A stretch of 64,000 nucleotides of DNA from Rhodococcus sp. KRD197 (GTDB lineage Bacteria > Actinomycetota > Actinomycetes > Mycobacteriales > Mycobacteriaceae): contig NZ_JABFAO010000002.1 in the NCBI RefSeq assembly GCF_017168235.1, positions 248,001 to 312,000 on the forward strand, written 5' to 3'. Below are positions 19,933-28,896 of this stretch, in pieces; positions within the stretch are counted from its first letter, which is position 1; the number at the start of each line of letters is the position of its first letter. The notes under the pieces are model-generated. The model worked only from the letters and a program-made list of their open reading frames with translations, ran no database searches and was not told the DNA's origin. Made by a program: the position numbers and the translations under genes.

Positions 19933-20850
19933 ATGCGTGTGAACAAGCTATTCGCCACCGTCGGTGTCATCGGAGCGGTCGTAGCCGGAATTTCGGTCTC
20001 GGCGTCGCCGACGGCAGTGGCCGATCCGGGCGATTGCCCCAGTTTGTATGTGGTGGCGGTACCGGGCACCTGGGAGACCAGTTCGGGCGCAGCTCCGAAA
20101 CCGGGCATGCTGACTCAGGTCACCGATCGGCTCGCGAGCTCCGATATCCGCACCGACTACGTCTCATATCCAGCCACCGCCTTCCCCTGGGAGGGCGGAA
20201 TCTACGGTGAGTCCCGCGCAGTCGCGACGGCCAATGCGGGCTCGATGATCAAGGCTATGGCCGACCGCTGCGGCGCAACGCGATTCGGAATCATCGGATA
20301 CAGCCAGGGAGCCGACGCAGCGGGTGACCTCGCGGCGTCCATCGGCAGCGGGCTGGGCGTCGTTCCTGCCGACCGGGTGGCGGCCGTCGGGTTGATCTCC
20401 GATCCGAAGCGGTCCGACTCGGATGCGCTCGTGGGCCCGGATGTCGTCGGAACCGGTGTCGGAGGACCGCGCGTCGGGGGCTTCGGGGCCGTCAGCCCGG
20501 TGGTCCGCACCTTCTGTGCCGTCGGTGATCTGTACTGCTCGACACCGAAGGACGACTATGTCGCACGGCTCGCCGGCTTCCTGGCGGTGTCGTCGAATCC
20601 CGATCCCGATGTGGTTGCCGAGACCCAGCAGGATGTTGGTGTACTGCTCGGAGACATCGCATCGGCGGGCGGACTGCCGGTGCTGCAGGGCCAGCTCAGC
20701 GACCAGGCGAACGAACAGCGGCGACGCGAAATCGAGGCCTTCTACCGTTCGGGTGTGCATCAGGAATACGGCTCGTACGCTGTCGATGCCAACGGCACCA
20801 GCGCGACGGCGTGGCTGGCGAACTACCTGGTCGGCGCCTCGCGCATGTGA
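19933..20850 (+). CDS. Secreted cutinase-family alpha/beta hydrolase
   Basis: 305 residues. A signal peptide (about 1-30, ending ...ASPTAVA) precedes a cutinase-like serine esterase fold with nucleophile motif GYSQGAD (Ser124) and Cys residues suited to disulfides. Mycolata carry several cutinase-like proteins that act on lipids, polyesters or envelope esters. The C-terminal third extends beyond a minimal cutinase. The Shine-Dalgarno is weak (GTGAGGCCGC). The stop codon lies inside a palindrome shared with the convergent MFS gene. Confidence 0.88.
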   Translation: MRVNKLFATVGVIGAVVAGISVSASPTAVADPGDCPSLYVVAVPGTWETSSGAAPKPGMLTQVTDRLASSDIRTDYVSYPATAFPWEGGIYGESRAVATANAGSMIKAMADRCGATRFGIIGYSQGADAAGDLAASIGSGLGVVPADRVAAVGLISDPKRSDSDALVGPDVVGTGVGGPRVGGFGAVSPVVRTFCAVGDLYCSTPKDDYVARLAGFLAVSSNPDPDVVAETQQDVGVLLGDIASAGGLPVLQGQLSDQANEQRRREIEAFYRSGVHQEYGSYAVDANGTSATAWLANYLVGASRM

Positions 20851-20890
20851 GCGGAAATACGGGCTTGGCTATGTATTTTCACGCACATGC
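20843..20890. repeat. 48-bp intergenic palindrome, family B copy 1
   Basis: Arms GCATGTGAGCGGAAATAC (20843-20860) and GTATTTTCACGCACATGC (20873-20890) pair at 15 of 18 positions around a 12-nt loop ending in CTAT. It covers both stop codons of the convergent cutinase and MFS genes and probably works as a bidirectional terminator. A second copy with the same arms and loop length is at 44362-44409. Confidence 0.8.
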
Positions 20891-22404
20891 GGCGCCAGCC
20901 GCTGATTCCTGAGCAGCAGGAACACCACCAGCGCGGACAGGGTCATACCGCCCGCGCACCAGAGCGCCGCGAGTTCGAGTCCGTCGATGAAGCTCGTTGC
21001 CGCAAGCTCTCGGAGTGCGTCGTTCAGAGGTGGCGGTAGAAGGTCGGCGACGGCGATGCCGCCACCGATCGTCTCCGACGCCGGTCCGGCGATCTCCGGG
21101 GGAGTCCCCGGCGGGAGGGCCCCCTGGACCCCGTTGCGATAGACGGTGGTCCCGATGGTTCCGAGGATCGCGATGCCGACTGCGCCACCGAGTTCTGCTC
21201 CGGTCTCCGACAGTGCCGACGCAGCACCGGCCTTCTCAGGAGCTGCTGCGGTGAGCACGATATCGGAGTTGAGCGTCGATGCTGCGCCGATGCCCAAAGT
21301 CAGGAGCGACATTCCGATGATCAGCAGCCCCGTTCCGGAGTCCGTGCCGACATAGCTGAGGGTCAGTGATCCGATCGCGATGAGAAGCAGACCACCGACG
21401 ATGATCGATCGCGTCGAGATCAGCCTGCTCAGTGGCGGTGCGAGGGTGGCGCCCACACCCGCGGCAACGGCTGGGATGAGCAGCCACAAACCGGCGGCCA
21501 GCGGGCCGAGCCCGACGATCAGCTGCAGGTACTGAGAGGCGAACAGGCTGAACCCGGTGAGCGAGAAAATCACGAGGAACTGAGAGAATACGGCTGCGCC
21601 GAAGGCTCGTTCGGCGAACAGGGTGATGTCGATCAGCGGATGCTTCGCGCGCTGCTGCCGGAGCACGAAGAGGTATCCAAGGATCAGACCCGCCGTGGAA
21701 GAGGCGATCGTCGCGGCGTCGAAGCCCTCCTGTGCGCCATGCTTGATCGCGTACACGATAGCGAGCATCGAGGCGATGGACAACGCGACGCCGAGCGGGT
21801 CGAACTTGCCCGGATTCGGGTCCTTGAACTCAGGGACCAGCAGTGGAGCCGAAATGAGCAGCACCACCATCACCGGAATGTTGATCAGGAACACCGATCC
21901 CCACCAGAAGTGCTCGAGCAGGAATCCACCGATCACGGGCCCCAATGCCCCGCCGCCGGCGAACCCGGCCGTCCACAGTCCGATCGCCTCCTTCCGCTGC
22001 TTCGCATCGTGAAACATGTTGCGGATCAGCGAAAGTGTGCTCGGAGCGATAGTCGCACCACCGACACCGAGGAGCGCGCGTGCGACCAGCAGCATCTCCG
22101 GTGTCGTCGAGAACGCTGCGATCAAGGACGCGGCACCGAAGATCGACGCGCCGATCATCAACAGCCGTCGGCGACCGATCCGGTCACCGACGGAACCCAT
22201 GGTGATGAGGAGCCCGGCGAGAAAGAACCCGTACAGATCGAGGATCCACAGAGTCTGATTGCTACTCGGTTCGAGATCGGCTGCCACCGCGGGCAACGCC
22301 AAGTACAGCACCGAGATGTCCATCGACACGAGAAGAATCGGGATGACGAGCACGCTCAGCCCGAACCAGTCTCGCCGTGTCGCCTTCAGCGTTGTGCCGT
22401 CCAC
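20869..22404 (-). CDS. MFS drug efflux transporter, DHA2 (14-TM) family
   Basis: 511 residues with about 14 transmembrane helices. Motif A-type loop GDRIGRRRLLMIG after helix 2 and the helix 5 antiporter motif region (AGFAGGGALGPVIGGFLL) identify a proton-coupled drug exporter of the QacA/LfrA/SmvA type. The N-terminus contains the conserved DISVLYLALPAVAADL. The start is GTG at 22404. It is convergent with the cutinase gene; the next gene upstream is on the same strand after a 73-bp gap. The substrate cannot be told from sequence. Confidence 0.9.
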   Translation of the reverse strand: MDGTTLKATRRDWFGLSVLVIPILLVSMDISVLYLALPAVAADLEPSSNQTLWILDLYGFFLAGLLITMGSVGDRIGRRRLLMIGASIFGAASLIAAFSTTPEMLLVARALLGVGGATIAPSTLSLIRNMFHDAKQRKEAIGLWTAGFAGGGALGPVIGGFLLEHFWWGSVFLINIPVMVVLLISAPLLVPEFKDPNPGKFDPLGVALSIASMLAIVYAIKHGAQEGFDAATIASSTAGLILGYLFVLRQQRAKHPLIDITLFAERAFGAAVFSQFLVIFSLTGFSLFASQYLQLIVGLGPLAAGLWLLIPAVAAGVGATLAPPLSRLISTRSIIVGGLLLIAIGSLTLSYVGTDSGTGLLIIGMSLLTLGIGAASTLNSDIVLTAAAPEKAGAASALSETGAELGGAVGIAILGTIGTTVYRNGVQGALPPGTPPEIAGPASETIGGGIAVADLLPPPLNDALRELAATSFIDGLELAALWCAGGMTLSALVVFLLLRNQRLAPHVRENT

Positions 22405-22477
22405 GCCGTCCCCTTTGCTCGGATGTACCGCTGAAGTATTTCATCCGAAAAAGTCGAACCGGTTGGGCGTCCCGCAG

Positions 22478-24016
22478 TCAGGCGTAGGGGGGCGCTGAAG
22501 GTTTCGTCGAATCCCAGGCTGTGTCGTGGTGGGAGGTTTCCCCGCGGGCGACCGTGCTCCGGAAGACGAGACCGGAAACGATCAGCAGCACGGCGGTCAG
22601 AGCTATCGCCAACCAGCCTGTCGATGTCATCGAGCCGTACCCGATTTCGCGTGCCCCCGCGGCCGTGTAGGCCATCGGCATGAACGATGCCAGCTGACCC
22701 CAGATCGCGGCGCTGCCAGCGTATGCGGCGCCGCATACGACGACCTGGATCATCAGAAGCGCCACGTTGACGGCTTGTCCGACGGTGGCGCCGAGCAGTC
22801 GTTGGATCGAACCGGCGGCAGCGAGATAGGCGGCAGCAGAGACGACGAGGAAGGCTCCAGCTGCGAGAATGGCACCGATTCCGGCCTCAGGTGCGGTGAA
22901 CGCGAAGGCCACCGCAGCGCAGATACCAAGGGCGAGGACGGCCACAGCAGCGGCGACCCAGCGGAACCGGGATTCGAAGCTGAGTACCCGCACCAGGCTG
23001 ACAGCGCCGACGGCTCCGACAGCGACGAGAGCAGCAATGAGGTACGGCGCGACCGGTGTCGAGGACCCGCCAACTCCTGAACTGACGCCCGCTGCAGCGA
23101 CACCCGAGGAGGAGTCGGTCACCGAGCCCCGCGCCGCCATCTCCTTCGCAGTCGGCAGGGCAGTCGTGGCGTCCTGCACGCTGGACTGAATATTGCTGAC
23201 GATCCCCGACACGGGACCGACAGCCGTCACCAGCTGGTCGGTTCCGGCGCGCAACTGAGCGCCACCGTCGTCGAGCTGGCCGAGACCGTCACGCAGCTGC
23301 ACCGTGGCGTCGCCGAGCTGGCCGGTAGCGGTCAGGAACTGGCTGGATGGGTCGTTGAGCTCGCCGGACAGCTGACGGGCACCGTCCTTGAGCATCTGAA
23401 GCTGGTCGAGCGTCGACGGTCCGAAACCCTCGCTGTTCAACGTGTCGATGGCAGCCCGAATTTCACCGGAAATGGCGTCGGATCCGGGGTGGGGGTAGCG
23501 ATCGACCTGCTGGGCTGCCGCTTCGAGCTTGCCGGTGAACTCGGCCTGCTGAGCCCCGAATCCGGCGAGGCGGTCGACCAGTTCATCTACTCCGCCGCTG
23601 ACCAGTGACGCTCCGCCGCCCAGCTGGTCGATTCCGGCGCGATACTGACCGAAACCGTCGGCCAACTGGATTGTGCCGTCGTGAGCCTGCGTGATGCCGT
23701 CGGTGAGCTGAACGACACCGTCGTTGAGCTGCACGCCGCCGTCGGTCAGCTGAGTGACACCGCCGGAGAGGAAGCTGATGGGCAACCCGGCTTCCTGCAG
23801 ACTCCGCCGCGAATCCGACAGCGGGTCTCCTGTTGCGCCCTGCGCCGCACCGGTCGTCTCACCCGTCGCACCGGCATCGCTCGAGGCGAGAGCAGGCTCG
23901 GTGGCCGGGGTCAGGTCGTAGCCTGCGCCCAAGGCGAATGCACCGGCAGCTACCAGCGGGAAGGCGATGGCGACGAGCGCAGCGGTGGGTTGGCGAAGGA
24001 TGCCGAGTTTAGCCAT
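22478..24016 (-). CDS. YhgE/Pip-like membrane protein with heptad-repeat extracellular domain
   Basis: 512 residues. An N-terminal transmembrane helix (about 10-31) is followed by a long outside domain with many QLxDGxxQL-type repeats (VTQLTDGGVQLNDGVVQLTDG...), the X5-hydrophobic heptad pattern of YhgE/Pip proteins, and about five C-terminal helices. Family members in Gram-positive bacteria include phage-infection proteins and transporters linked to efflux or type VII export; the function here is not known. The ATG at 24016 starts directly before the first helix. The upstream open frame is not protein-like. Confidence 0.85.
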   Translation of the reverse strand: MAKLGILRQPTAALVAIAFPLVAAGAFALGAGYDLTPATEPALASSDAGATGETTGAAQGATGDPLSDSRRSLQEAGLPISFLSGGVTQLTDGGVQLNDGVVQLTDGITQAHDGTIQLADGFGQYRAGIDQLGGGASLVSGGVDELVDRLAGFGAQQAEFTGKLEAAAQQVDRYPHPGSDAISGEIRAAIDTLNSEGFGPSTLDQLQMLKDGARQLSGELNDPSSQFLTATGQLGDATVQLRDGLGQLDDGGAQLRAGTDQLVTAVGPVSGIVSNIQSSVQDATTALPTAKEMAARGSVTDSSSGVAAAGVSSGVGGSSTPVAPYLIAALVAVGAVGAVSLVRVLSFESRFRWVAAAVAVLALGICAAVAFAFTAPEAGIGAILAAGAFLVVSAAAYLAAAGSIQRLLGATVGQAVNVALLMIQVVVCGAAYAGSAAIWGQLASFMPMAYTAAGAREIGYGSMTSTGWLAIALTAVLLIVSGLVFRSTVARGETSHHDTAWDSTKPSAPPYA

Positions 24017-24162
24017 AGTGAAATCGAGGCTAACGTGCCGTGAGGGTTGCCCCGACCACACAATCGTGCAGAACGGTCCAAAAACCGCCGCTGAAATGGG
24101 ACTTTAAGGACTCTATGAGGATTCTGCGCCGACTCCATCGAAGGTTGGACCCTCCGTCGAGG

Positions 24163-24771
24163 TCACGGGCGGTTGCGCGGCAGTAGATCCCACACGTGCT
24201 GGGTTTCGTTGATCGACGCGACGGAGCGTTTCCCGTTGCGGGAGAACAACACCCGGGTGATCGAGCAGTAGTCGATGGGGAAGCCGAGAACGGTGGGCGT
24301 CTGCAAGATGTCCTGCAGCAGGACATTGACGACGCCGCCGTGTGCGAAGACGACCACGCTGTCGGTGTGTTCGATGCCGTCCACTGCAGCAGCGATCCCG
24401 TCGAGCACCCGCGCGCGGAAGGCACGTTCGTCGACCTGTTCGGGGAGGTGTCCCGCCTTGATGCGCTCGTAGGCCTCGGCGAATTCGGTTCGCGCGTCCT
24501 CGATGGGGATGTACGCGTCGAAGTCGCGGTCGTACTCGGTCAGGCGTTCGTCGGATTCGAGCGAGAGGCCGAGCCGAGATGCCAATGCGGTGCCGGTCTG
24601 CAGCGCCCGTAGTTGAGTGCTCGAGACCGTCCTGGCGATCGGGAACCTGGCCAGGGCTTCGTGCATGCGGGAGGCCTGCTCGTGACCGAGTTCGGCGAGT
24701 GGTGGGTCCGCGGAATCCTCGGAACGCTGGGGGAGCGCGTGGCGTACCAGAATCAGCTGCACGGCACACAC
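24163..24771 (-). CDS. Histidine phosphatase family protein (phosphoglycerate mutase-like)
   Basis: 202 residues. The N-terminal ILVRHALP motif is the RH-type phosphohistidine signature, TQLRALQTG matches the later region, and VVVFAHGGVVNVLL carries the second catalytic His. The family covers phosphatases and mutases; the substrate is not clear. It starts with GTG at 24771, just 24 bp before the VOC gene ends on the same strand, so the two are probably one transcription unit. Confidence 0.88.
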   Translation of the reverse strand: MCAVQLILVRHALPQRSEDSADPPLAELGHEQASRMHEALARFPIARTVSSTQLRALQTGTALASRLGLSLESDERLTEYDRDFDAYIPIEDARTEFAEAYERIKAGHLPEQVDERAFRARVLDGIAAAVDGIEHTDSVVVFAHGGVVNVLLQDILQTPTVLGFPIDYCSITRVLFSRNGKRSVASINETQHVWDLLPRNRP

Positions 24772-24795
24772 TTAACCACGGGTCAGCGAGCGGGG

Positions 24796-25164
24796 TTACT
24801 CGCCTGCCAGAACCACGAGATAGCCGTCGGGATCGCGGAGCCACAGCTCGCGGTGCCCGGCGTTCGGGTTGAAATGCACAGCGGTCACGATGGTGTCGCT
24901 ATCGCGGAGGCAGTGCGTTGCACGATCGATTTCGTCGACGAGGAACCAGAGCGCCACACCATTGCCGAGCGGTACGCCGACCTCGCCGATTGCTTCGTGG
25001 TGGTGCCCCTCGTCCAGAAGGTGAAGTTGTAGCACCATCTCGCCGTCGACCAGCAACTGCTCGTACTCGCTGCCGCCGTGCCCGCTCGTCGCGCCGAGTA
25101 TTCGCTGATACCAGCGGCTGGCGCGCTCGACATCGGTGACTGCAATCATCGGCTGAGGCTTCAT
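24796..25164 (-). CDS. VOC (glyoxalase/dioxygenase-fold) family protein
   Basis: 122 residues. One VOC module pair with an N-terminal beta-alpha unit (IAVTDVERASRWYQRILG) and a C-terminal RELWLRDPDGYLVVLAGE, which resembles metal-binding glyoxalase-type strands. Such proteins act as glyoxalases, resistance proteins or unknown lyases. It is followed by the phosphatase gene on the same strand. Confidence 0.88.
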   Translation of the reverse strand: MKPQPMIAVTDVERASRWYQRILGATSGHGGSEYEQLLVDGEMVLQLHLLDEGHHHEAIGEVGVPLGNGVALWFLVDEIDRATHCLRDSDTIVTAVHFNPNAGHRELWLRDPDGYLVVLAGE

Positions 25165-25230
25165 TGCTGGGACTCTATGTAGTCGGCGAATCCGGTGGCT
25201 TGGACAAATGGTTACTGCGATTGCATGGGC

Positions 25231-26136
25231 CTAGCGAACCACGAGCCCGCGGCCACTGCGGACGACCATCGTTCGGAACGCCTGGACCTGGCTCGGGGAC
25301 TGGCGGTGCGACCAGACCATACCGATGCGGCGTCGTGCCGCCGGGCTGTCGATGCGGACTTCGACTGTGTCGGGTCCGTGGTCTCGAAGCCGCGGCAGGA
25401 TGCTGATACCCAGACCAGCGCCGACGAGTCCGCGGAGCGTGTGAATGTCCTGGCCCTCGAATGCGATGTCGGGTGTGAATCCCGCCTGCGACCAGAGTTC
25501 ATCGCAGATCGATCGCATCCCGAATCCGTGGCCCATCGCGATGTAGCTTTCGCTCGCGGTGTCGGTCAGATCGACCGAGCGCGCGCCGGCGAGCCGATGA
25601 TCGGCCGGGACCACCAGGACCAGACGCTCGTCGTAGAGCTGGAAGGACGTCTCGGGGGTGTGCTCGCTGCTGAGTGCAACGAACGCGAGATCCGCTTGCC
25701 CTTCGTCGAGCCTGTTCAGGCAGCGCGCTCGAGCGCCTTGGTCGAGCTCGAACGTCACAGCGGGGTGATCGTTCTTGAACGACCTGATGAGGGCGGGCAC
25801 GATGTCCTCGCCGAGGGTGTTCTGGAAGCTGATGGAGATCCGGCCGCGGGCACGCGCGTCGTGCTCGCTCATCGCGTCGAGGCCGGCCTCGAGGTCGACG
25901 ACGACCCGTTGCAGATACGGCACGAGGGTTCGGCCGGTTGCCGTGAGGGCGATTCCGCGGCCACGCCGCTCGACGATGTCTACCCCGAGCAGTGCCGATG
26001 CGCGAGTCATCTGACGGCTGACGGTCGGCTGCGGGATACCGAGGAGGTGAGCTGCCTCGGTGATGTGTTCGGTCTCGGCGACGGCGAGCAGTGTCGGGAT
26101 GAGCGGAAGAAGTTCACGTGCCTCGTCGCGAATCAT
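25231..26136 (-). CDS. LysR-family transcriptional regulator
   Basis: 301 residues. The N-terminal winged helix-turn-helix (about 10-70, AVAETEHITEAAHLLGIPQPTVSRQM) is followed by a periplasmic-binding-like effector domain. It is divergent from the MFS gene beginning at 26208, the usual layout for a LysR regulator and its target. An ATAT-N7-GTAT box at 26135-26149 overlaps its own start codon, which fits autorepression. Confidence 0.93.
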   Translation of the reverse strand: MIRDEARELLPLIPTLLAVAETEHITEAAHLLGIPQPTVSRQMTRASALLGVDIVERRGRGIALTATGRTLVPYLQRVVVDLEAGLDAMSEHDARARGRISISFQNTLGEDIVPALIRSFKNDHPAVTFELDQGARARCLNRLDEGQADLAFVALSSEHTPETSFQLYDERLVLVVPADHRLAGARSVDLTDTASESYIAMGHGFGMRSICDELWSQAGFTPDIAFEGQDIHTLRGLVGAGLGISILPRLRDHGPDTVEVRIDSPAARRRIGMVWSHRQSPSQVQAFRTMVVRSGRGLVVR

Positions 26137-26149
26137 ATGACAAACGTAT
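26135..26149. promoter_or_regulatory. LysR-type operator candidate (ATAT-N7-GTAT)
   Basis: ATATGACAAACGTAT fits the T-N11-A / ATAC-N7-GTAT pattern of LysR boxes with one base off. It covers the lysR start codon and lies about 60 bp before the divergent MFS start. A TTGGAC (26171-26176) and TAACGT (26195-26200) pair could be the MFS promoter. Confidence 0.4.
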
Positions 26150-26207
26150 GGGATCGCGGGTCTTCATGCATTGGACTCATGTAGTTGCGCGTCCTAACGT
26201 CGTCCGG

Positions 26208-27458
26208 GTGAGTTCGACGACGGATACGACGACGTGGGAAGGGCACCCACGCGGCTCCCGTGAGTACAAGCGTCTGGTGGCGGCGCTCCTGTTCGCCGGC
26301 ATCGCGACATTCGCGCAGCTCTACTCGGTCCAGGGCATTCTTCCACTCATCGCGTCGAACCTGCAGATCACGCCGTCGCAATCCTCGTTGACGGTTGGGC
26401 TGGCCACCGTCGGAGTCGCGGTGGCGGTTCTGCCGTGGTCGGTCGTCGCCGACCGCATCGGCCGAGTGAAGGCGATGACCATCTCGATCGTCACGGCAAC
26501 GGTGCTGGGGTTGATCGTCCCGCTGTCGTCGTCACTGCCGATGCTGCTCTCGGTCAGGTTCCTCGAGGGGTTGGCTCTGGGTGGTCTCCCGGCCATCGCA
26601 ATCGCATATCTGAGCGAGGAAGTGCACCCCAGATTCACCGCTCTGGCGGCAGCAACCTACGTGTCCGGTACGACGCTCGGTGGACTTCTCGGACGGGTCG
26701 TCGCCGGCCCCGTCGCCGAGTTCACCGATTGGCGAATCGGAACGATGACCGTCTCCCTCGTCGCTGCGGTGGCCGCGGTGCTGTTTCTCGTGTTGGCGCC
26801 GAAACCCCGGCGCTTTCGCGGGCATGTCGAGGACGGCCCGTCCGTGACCACGCGGCTGTGGGCAAACCTGAAGGATCCGGGAATGCTCGCGCTGTACGCG
26901 CAGGGCTTTCTGCTGATGGGCGGGTTCGTCGCGGTCTACAACTTCTTGGGTTTCCGCCTCAACGGTGAACCGTTCGGCCTGCCGCAGTCGGCCATCAGCC
27001 TGATCTTCGTCGCATATCTGAGCGGCACGGTGTCGTCACGGGTGGCAGGTCAGCTGGCGGTGAAGTTCGATCGTGGACCCGTGCTGGCCGGATCCACGGC
27101 CGTCATGATCGCCGGCGTCGCCCTGACCATCAGCGATAACCTTGTCGTCATCCTGACCGGTCTCGTCGTGTTCACCGTCGGCTTCTTCGCCGCCCACGCC
27201 ATCGCGTCGGGCTGGACCGGGCAGCGCGCCGTGGTCGGTCGCGCGCAGGCGACATCGCTGTACAACCTGTTCTACTACGGCGGATCCAGCGTCGTCGGCT
27301 GGGGCGGCGGCGTGATCTTCCAGCAGTTCGGCTGGACAGCGATGGCAGTGACGGTCATGGGTCTGGCACTGCTCGCCGCTGCCGTGATGCGTTTCGCGCA
27401 TCAGCCAAGCGTTCGTCAGCCAAGCGCTGATCAGCCCATGGCGCCCCAGCCGACGTAG
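26208..27458 (+). CDS. MFS transporter (DHA1, YnfM-like)
   Basis: 416 residues and about 12 transmembrane helices. The first helix pair reads AGIATFAQLYSVQGILPLIASNL and the loop after helix 2 has VADRIGRVKAMTISI (motif A). Likely exports small molecules or drugs; the substrate is unknown. The GTG at 26208 is chosen because a promoter-like -35/-10 pair ends about 7 nt before it, consistent with a leaderless transcript; ATG codons at 26148 and 26166 would add residues upstream of the promoter. The 3' end overlaps the convergent PPOX gene by 28 bp. Confidence 0.87.
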   Translation: MSSTTDTTTWEGHPRGSREYKRLVAALLFAGIATFAQLYSVQGILPLIASNLQITPSQSSLTVGLATVGVAVAVLPWSVVADRIGRVKAMTISIVTATVLGLIVPLSSSLPMLLSVRFLEGLALGGLPAIAIAYLSEEVHPRFTALAAATYVSGTTLGGLLGRVVAGPVAEFTDWRIGTMTVSLVAAVAAVLFLVLAPKPRRFRGHVEDGPSVTTRLWANLKDPGMLALYAQGFLLMGGFVAVYNFLGFRLNGEPFGLPQSAISLIFVAYLSGTVSSRVAGQLAVKFDRGPVLAGSTAVMIAGVALTISDNLVVILTGLVVFTVGFFAAHAIASGWTGQRAVVGRAQATSLYNLFYYGGSSVVGWGGGVIFQQFGWTAMAVTVMGLALLAAAVMRFAHQPSVRQPSADQPMAPQPT

Positions 27459-27829
27459 GCGGCGATGTCCAGGTAGCCCGTCACACGCGCGTGGTCGCGT
27501 ACCGGGTACGGACGGCCCGTGTAGTGGATGGAAATGCGGTCGATGTCGACCAGGCCGGGGTCGTCCTGCAACGTGACGGTGCCGTGCACCGTCAGGTGGG
27601 TGTACCAGCTGGCCTCGTCCAACACCGACAGCGAGACCTTCGGATTGGCTCGGATGTGCTCGAGGCGTTTGCGGTCCGCCTGGAAGTTCAGCACGATCTT
27701 GCCGTCCTCCCACAGGTACCAGGTGGGTGCTGTGATGGGAGTTCCGTCCGCTCGGACGACGGCCATGACGGCAGGGTTGGGCTTCTTCAGCATCTCGACG
27801 GCGTTGTCGGGCAATGGTGGTTTCGGCAT
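27431..27829 (-). CDS. PPOX-class F420-dependent oxidoreductase (Rv1155-like)
   Basis: 132 residues with the split-barrel flavin/F420-binding fold: VMAVVRADGTPITAPTWYLWEDGKIVLNF, the KVSLSVLD strand and an HYTGRPYP stretch near the end. The family uses deazaflavin F420 or FMN to reduce diverse substrates. The start at 27829 (MPKPPLPDNAVEML) gives the usual N-terminus. Its 3' end overlaps the MFS gene on the opposite strand. Confidence 0.9.
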   Translation of the reverse strand: MPKPPLPDNAVEMLKKPNPAVMAVVRADGTPITAPTWYLWEDGKIVLNFQADRKRLEHIRANPKVSLSVLDEASWYTHLTVHGTVTLQDDPGLVDIDRISIHYTGRPYPVRDHARVTGYLDIAAYVGWGAMG

Positions 27830-27883
27830 ACGCGTAAGCCTAGGGCGAAACCGATCACCGCTGCGATTTGTACGATATGGGTA

Positions 27884-28846
27884 ATGACGACGAATACGCG
27901 TACGCCCTCTACGTCCAATGACGATGAGCGCGCGCGAACAAGACCGCCTGCTCCCGAGCTGGTTGCCAACGTGGTCCGCGGCGGCGCCATCGGCCTGGCG
28001 GAGACGATTCCCGGGGTCTCGGGCGGCACCGTGGCCCTCATCACGGGCATCTACCCCCGTGCCATCGCCTCGGCCAAGCACCTCACCGATGTACCCAAGG
28101 CATTGGCGCTGCGTTCGGACTGGCGTGGCGCGCTGCGCCAAGTGGATTGGTGGCTGATCGGCCCGGTCGCGCTGGGCATGGTGCTGATGGTGTTCTCGGT
28201 CGCGGGGATCATGGCAGATTTCGTCACCAACCAGCCCACTTATTCGAAAGCCCTGTTCATGGGCATGATTGCGATGTCGGTGGCGATCCCGTTCTTGGAG
28301 ATCCGGCCAGGGGCCTTCCCTACCGTCCGATCACGAATGACCGCAGCGGGCCTGTTCGTCATCCTCGCCACCGGGGTCATCATTCTCACGTCGCTGCCCA
28401 GGGGCGAAAGCACCGACCCGTCGCTGATCCTGGTGTTCGCCGCCGCGACGGTCGCCATCTGCGCTCTCGTGCTGCCCGGGGTCTCAGGATCCTTCTTTCT
28501 TCTCGTCATCGGCCTCTATGCCCCGACGCTGGCAGCCGTCGACAATCGAGACGTGTCGTATCTGGCTGTCTTCGCGCTCGGAGCGGTGGTCGGACTCGTC
28601 ACCTTCGTGCGCGTGCTGGAGTGGTTGCTGGCGAACTTCTACAACCTCGCGATGATCGCCTCGGCCGGGTTGCTCCTGGGGTCGCTGCGCGCACTCTGGC
28701 CATGGCAGGCCGAGGACGGCTCACTGCTCGCGATCGGCGACGACTGGCCCGGGGCCCTCGGACTGTTCATCGTCGGCGTTCTGGTGGTCTCCGTCGTCGC
28801 AATCATCCAGCGTCGCCTGGCCAGCAAACACGCGCGTACTGCCTGA
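27884..28846 (+). CDS. DUF368 family integral membrane protein
   Basis: 320 residues with about eight or nine transmembrane helices. The duplicated motifs IPGVSGGTVALITGIY (N-terminal half) and LPGVSGSFFLLVIGLY (C-terminal half) are the DUF368 signature. Members of the wider DUF368 family have been linked to undecaprenyl phosphate translocation (PopT-type proteins), which would fit a cell-envelope role here; that assignment is inference. A TACGAT hexamer at 27871-27876 just before the ATG suggests a leaderless transcript. The stop codon lies in the stem of the following hairpin. Confidence 0.9.
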   Translation: MTTNTRTPSTSNDDERARTRPPAPELVANVVRGGAIGLAETIPGVSGGTVALITGIYPRAIASAKHLTDVPKALALRSDWRGALRQVDWWLIGPVALGMVLMVFSVAGIMADFVTNQPTYSKALFMGMIAMSVAIPFLEIRPGAFPTVRSRMTAAGLFVILATGVIILTSLPRGESTDPSLILVFAAATVAICALVLPGVSGSFFLLVIGLYAPTLAAVDNRDVSYLAVFALGAVVGLVTFVRVLEWLLANFYNLAMIASAGLLLGSLRALWPWQAEDGSLLAIGDDWPGALGLFIVGVLVVSVVAIIQRRLASKHARTA

Positions 28847-28870
28847 CCGGATCGGTAGGCAGTACGCGCG
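28831..28870. terminator. Hairpin between DUF368 and fabH (convergent)
   Basis: Arms CGCGCGTACTGCCT (28831-28844) and AGGCAGTACGCGCG (28857-28870) pair perfectly, with further pairing ACCG/CGGT inside the loop. It includes the DUF368 stop codon and can serve both convergent genes. Confidence 0.8.
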
Positions 28871-28896
28871 CGGGGAAGTGACCGGATCGAAGTCGA

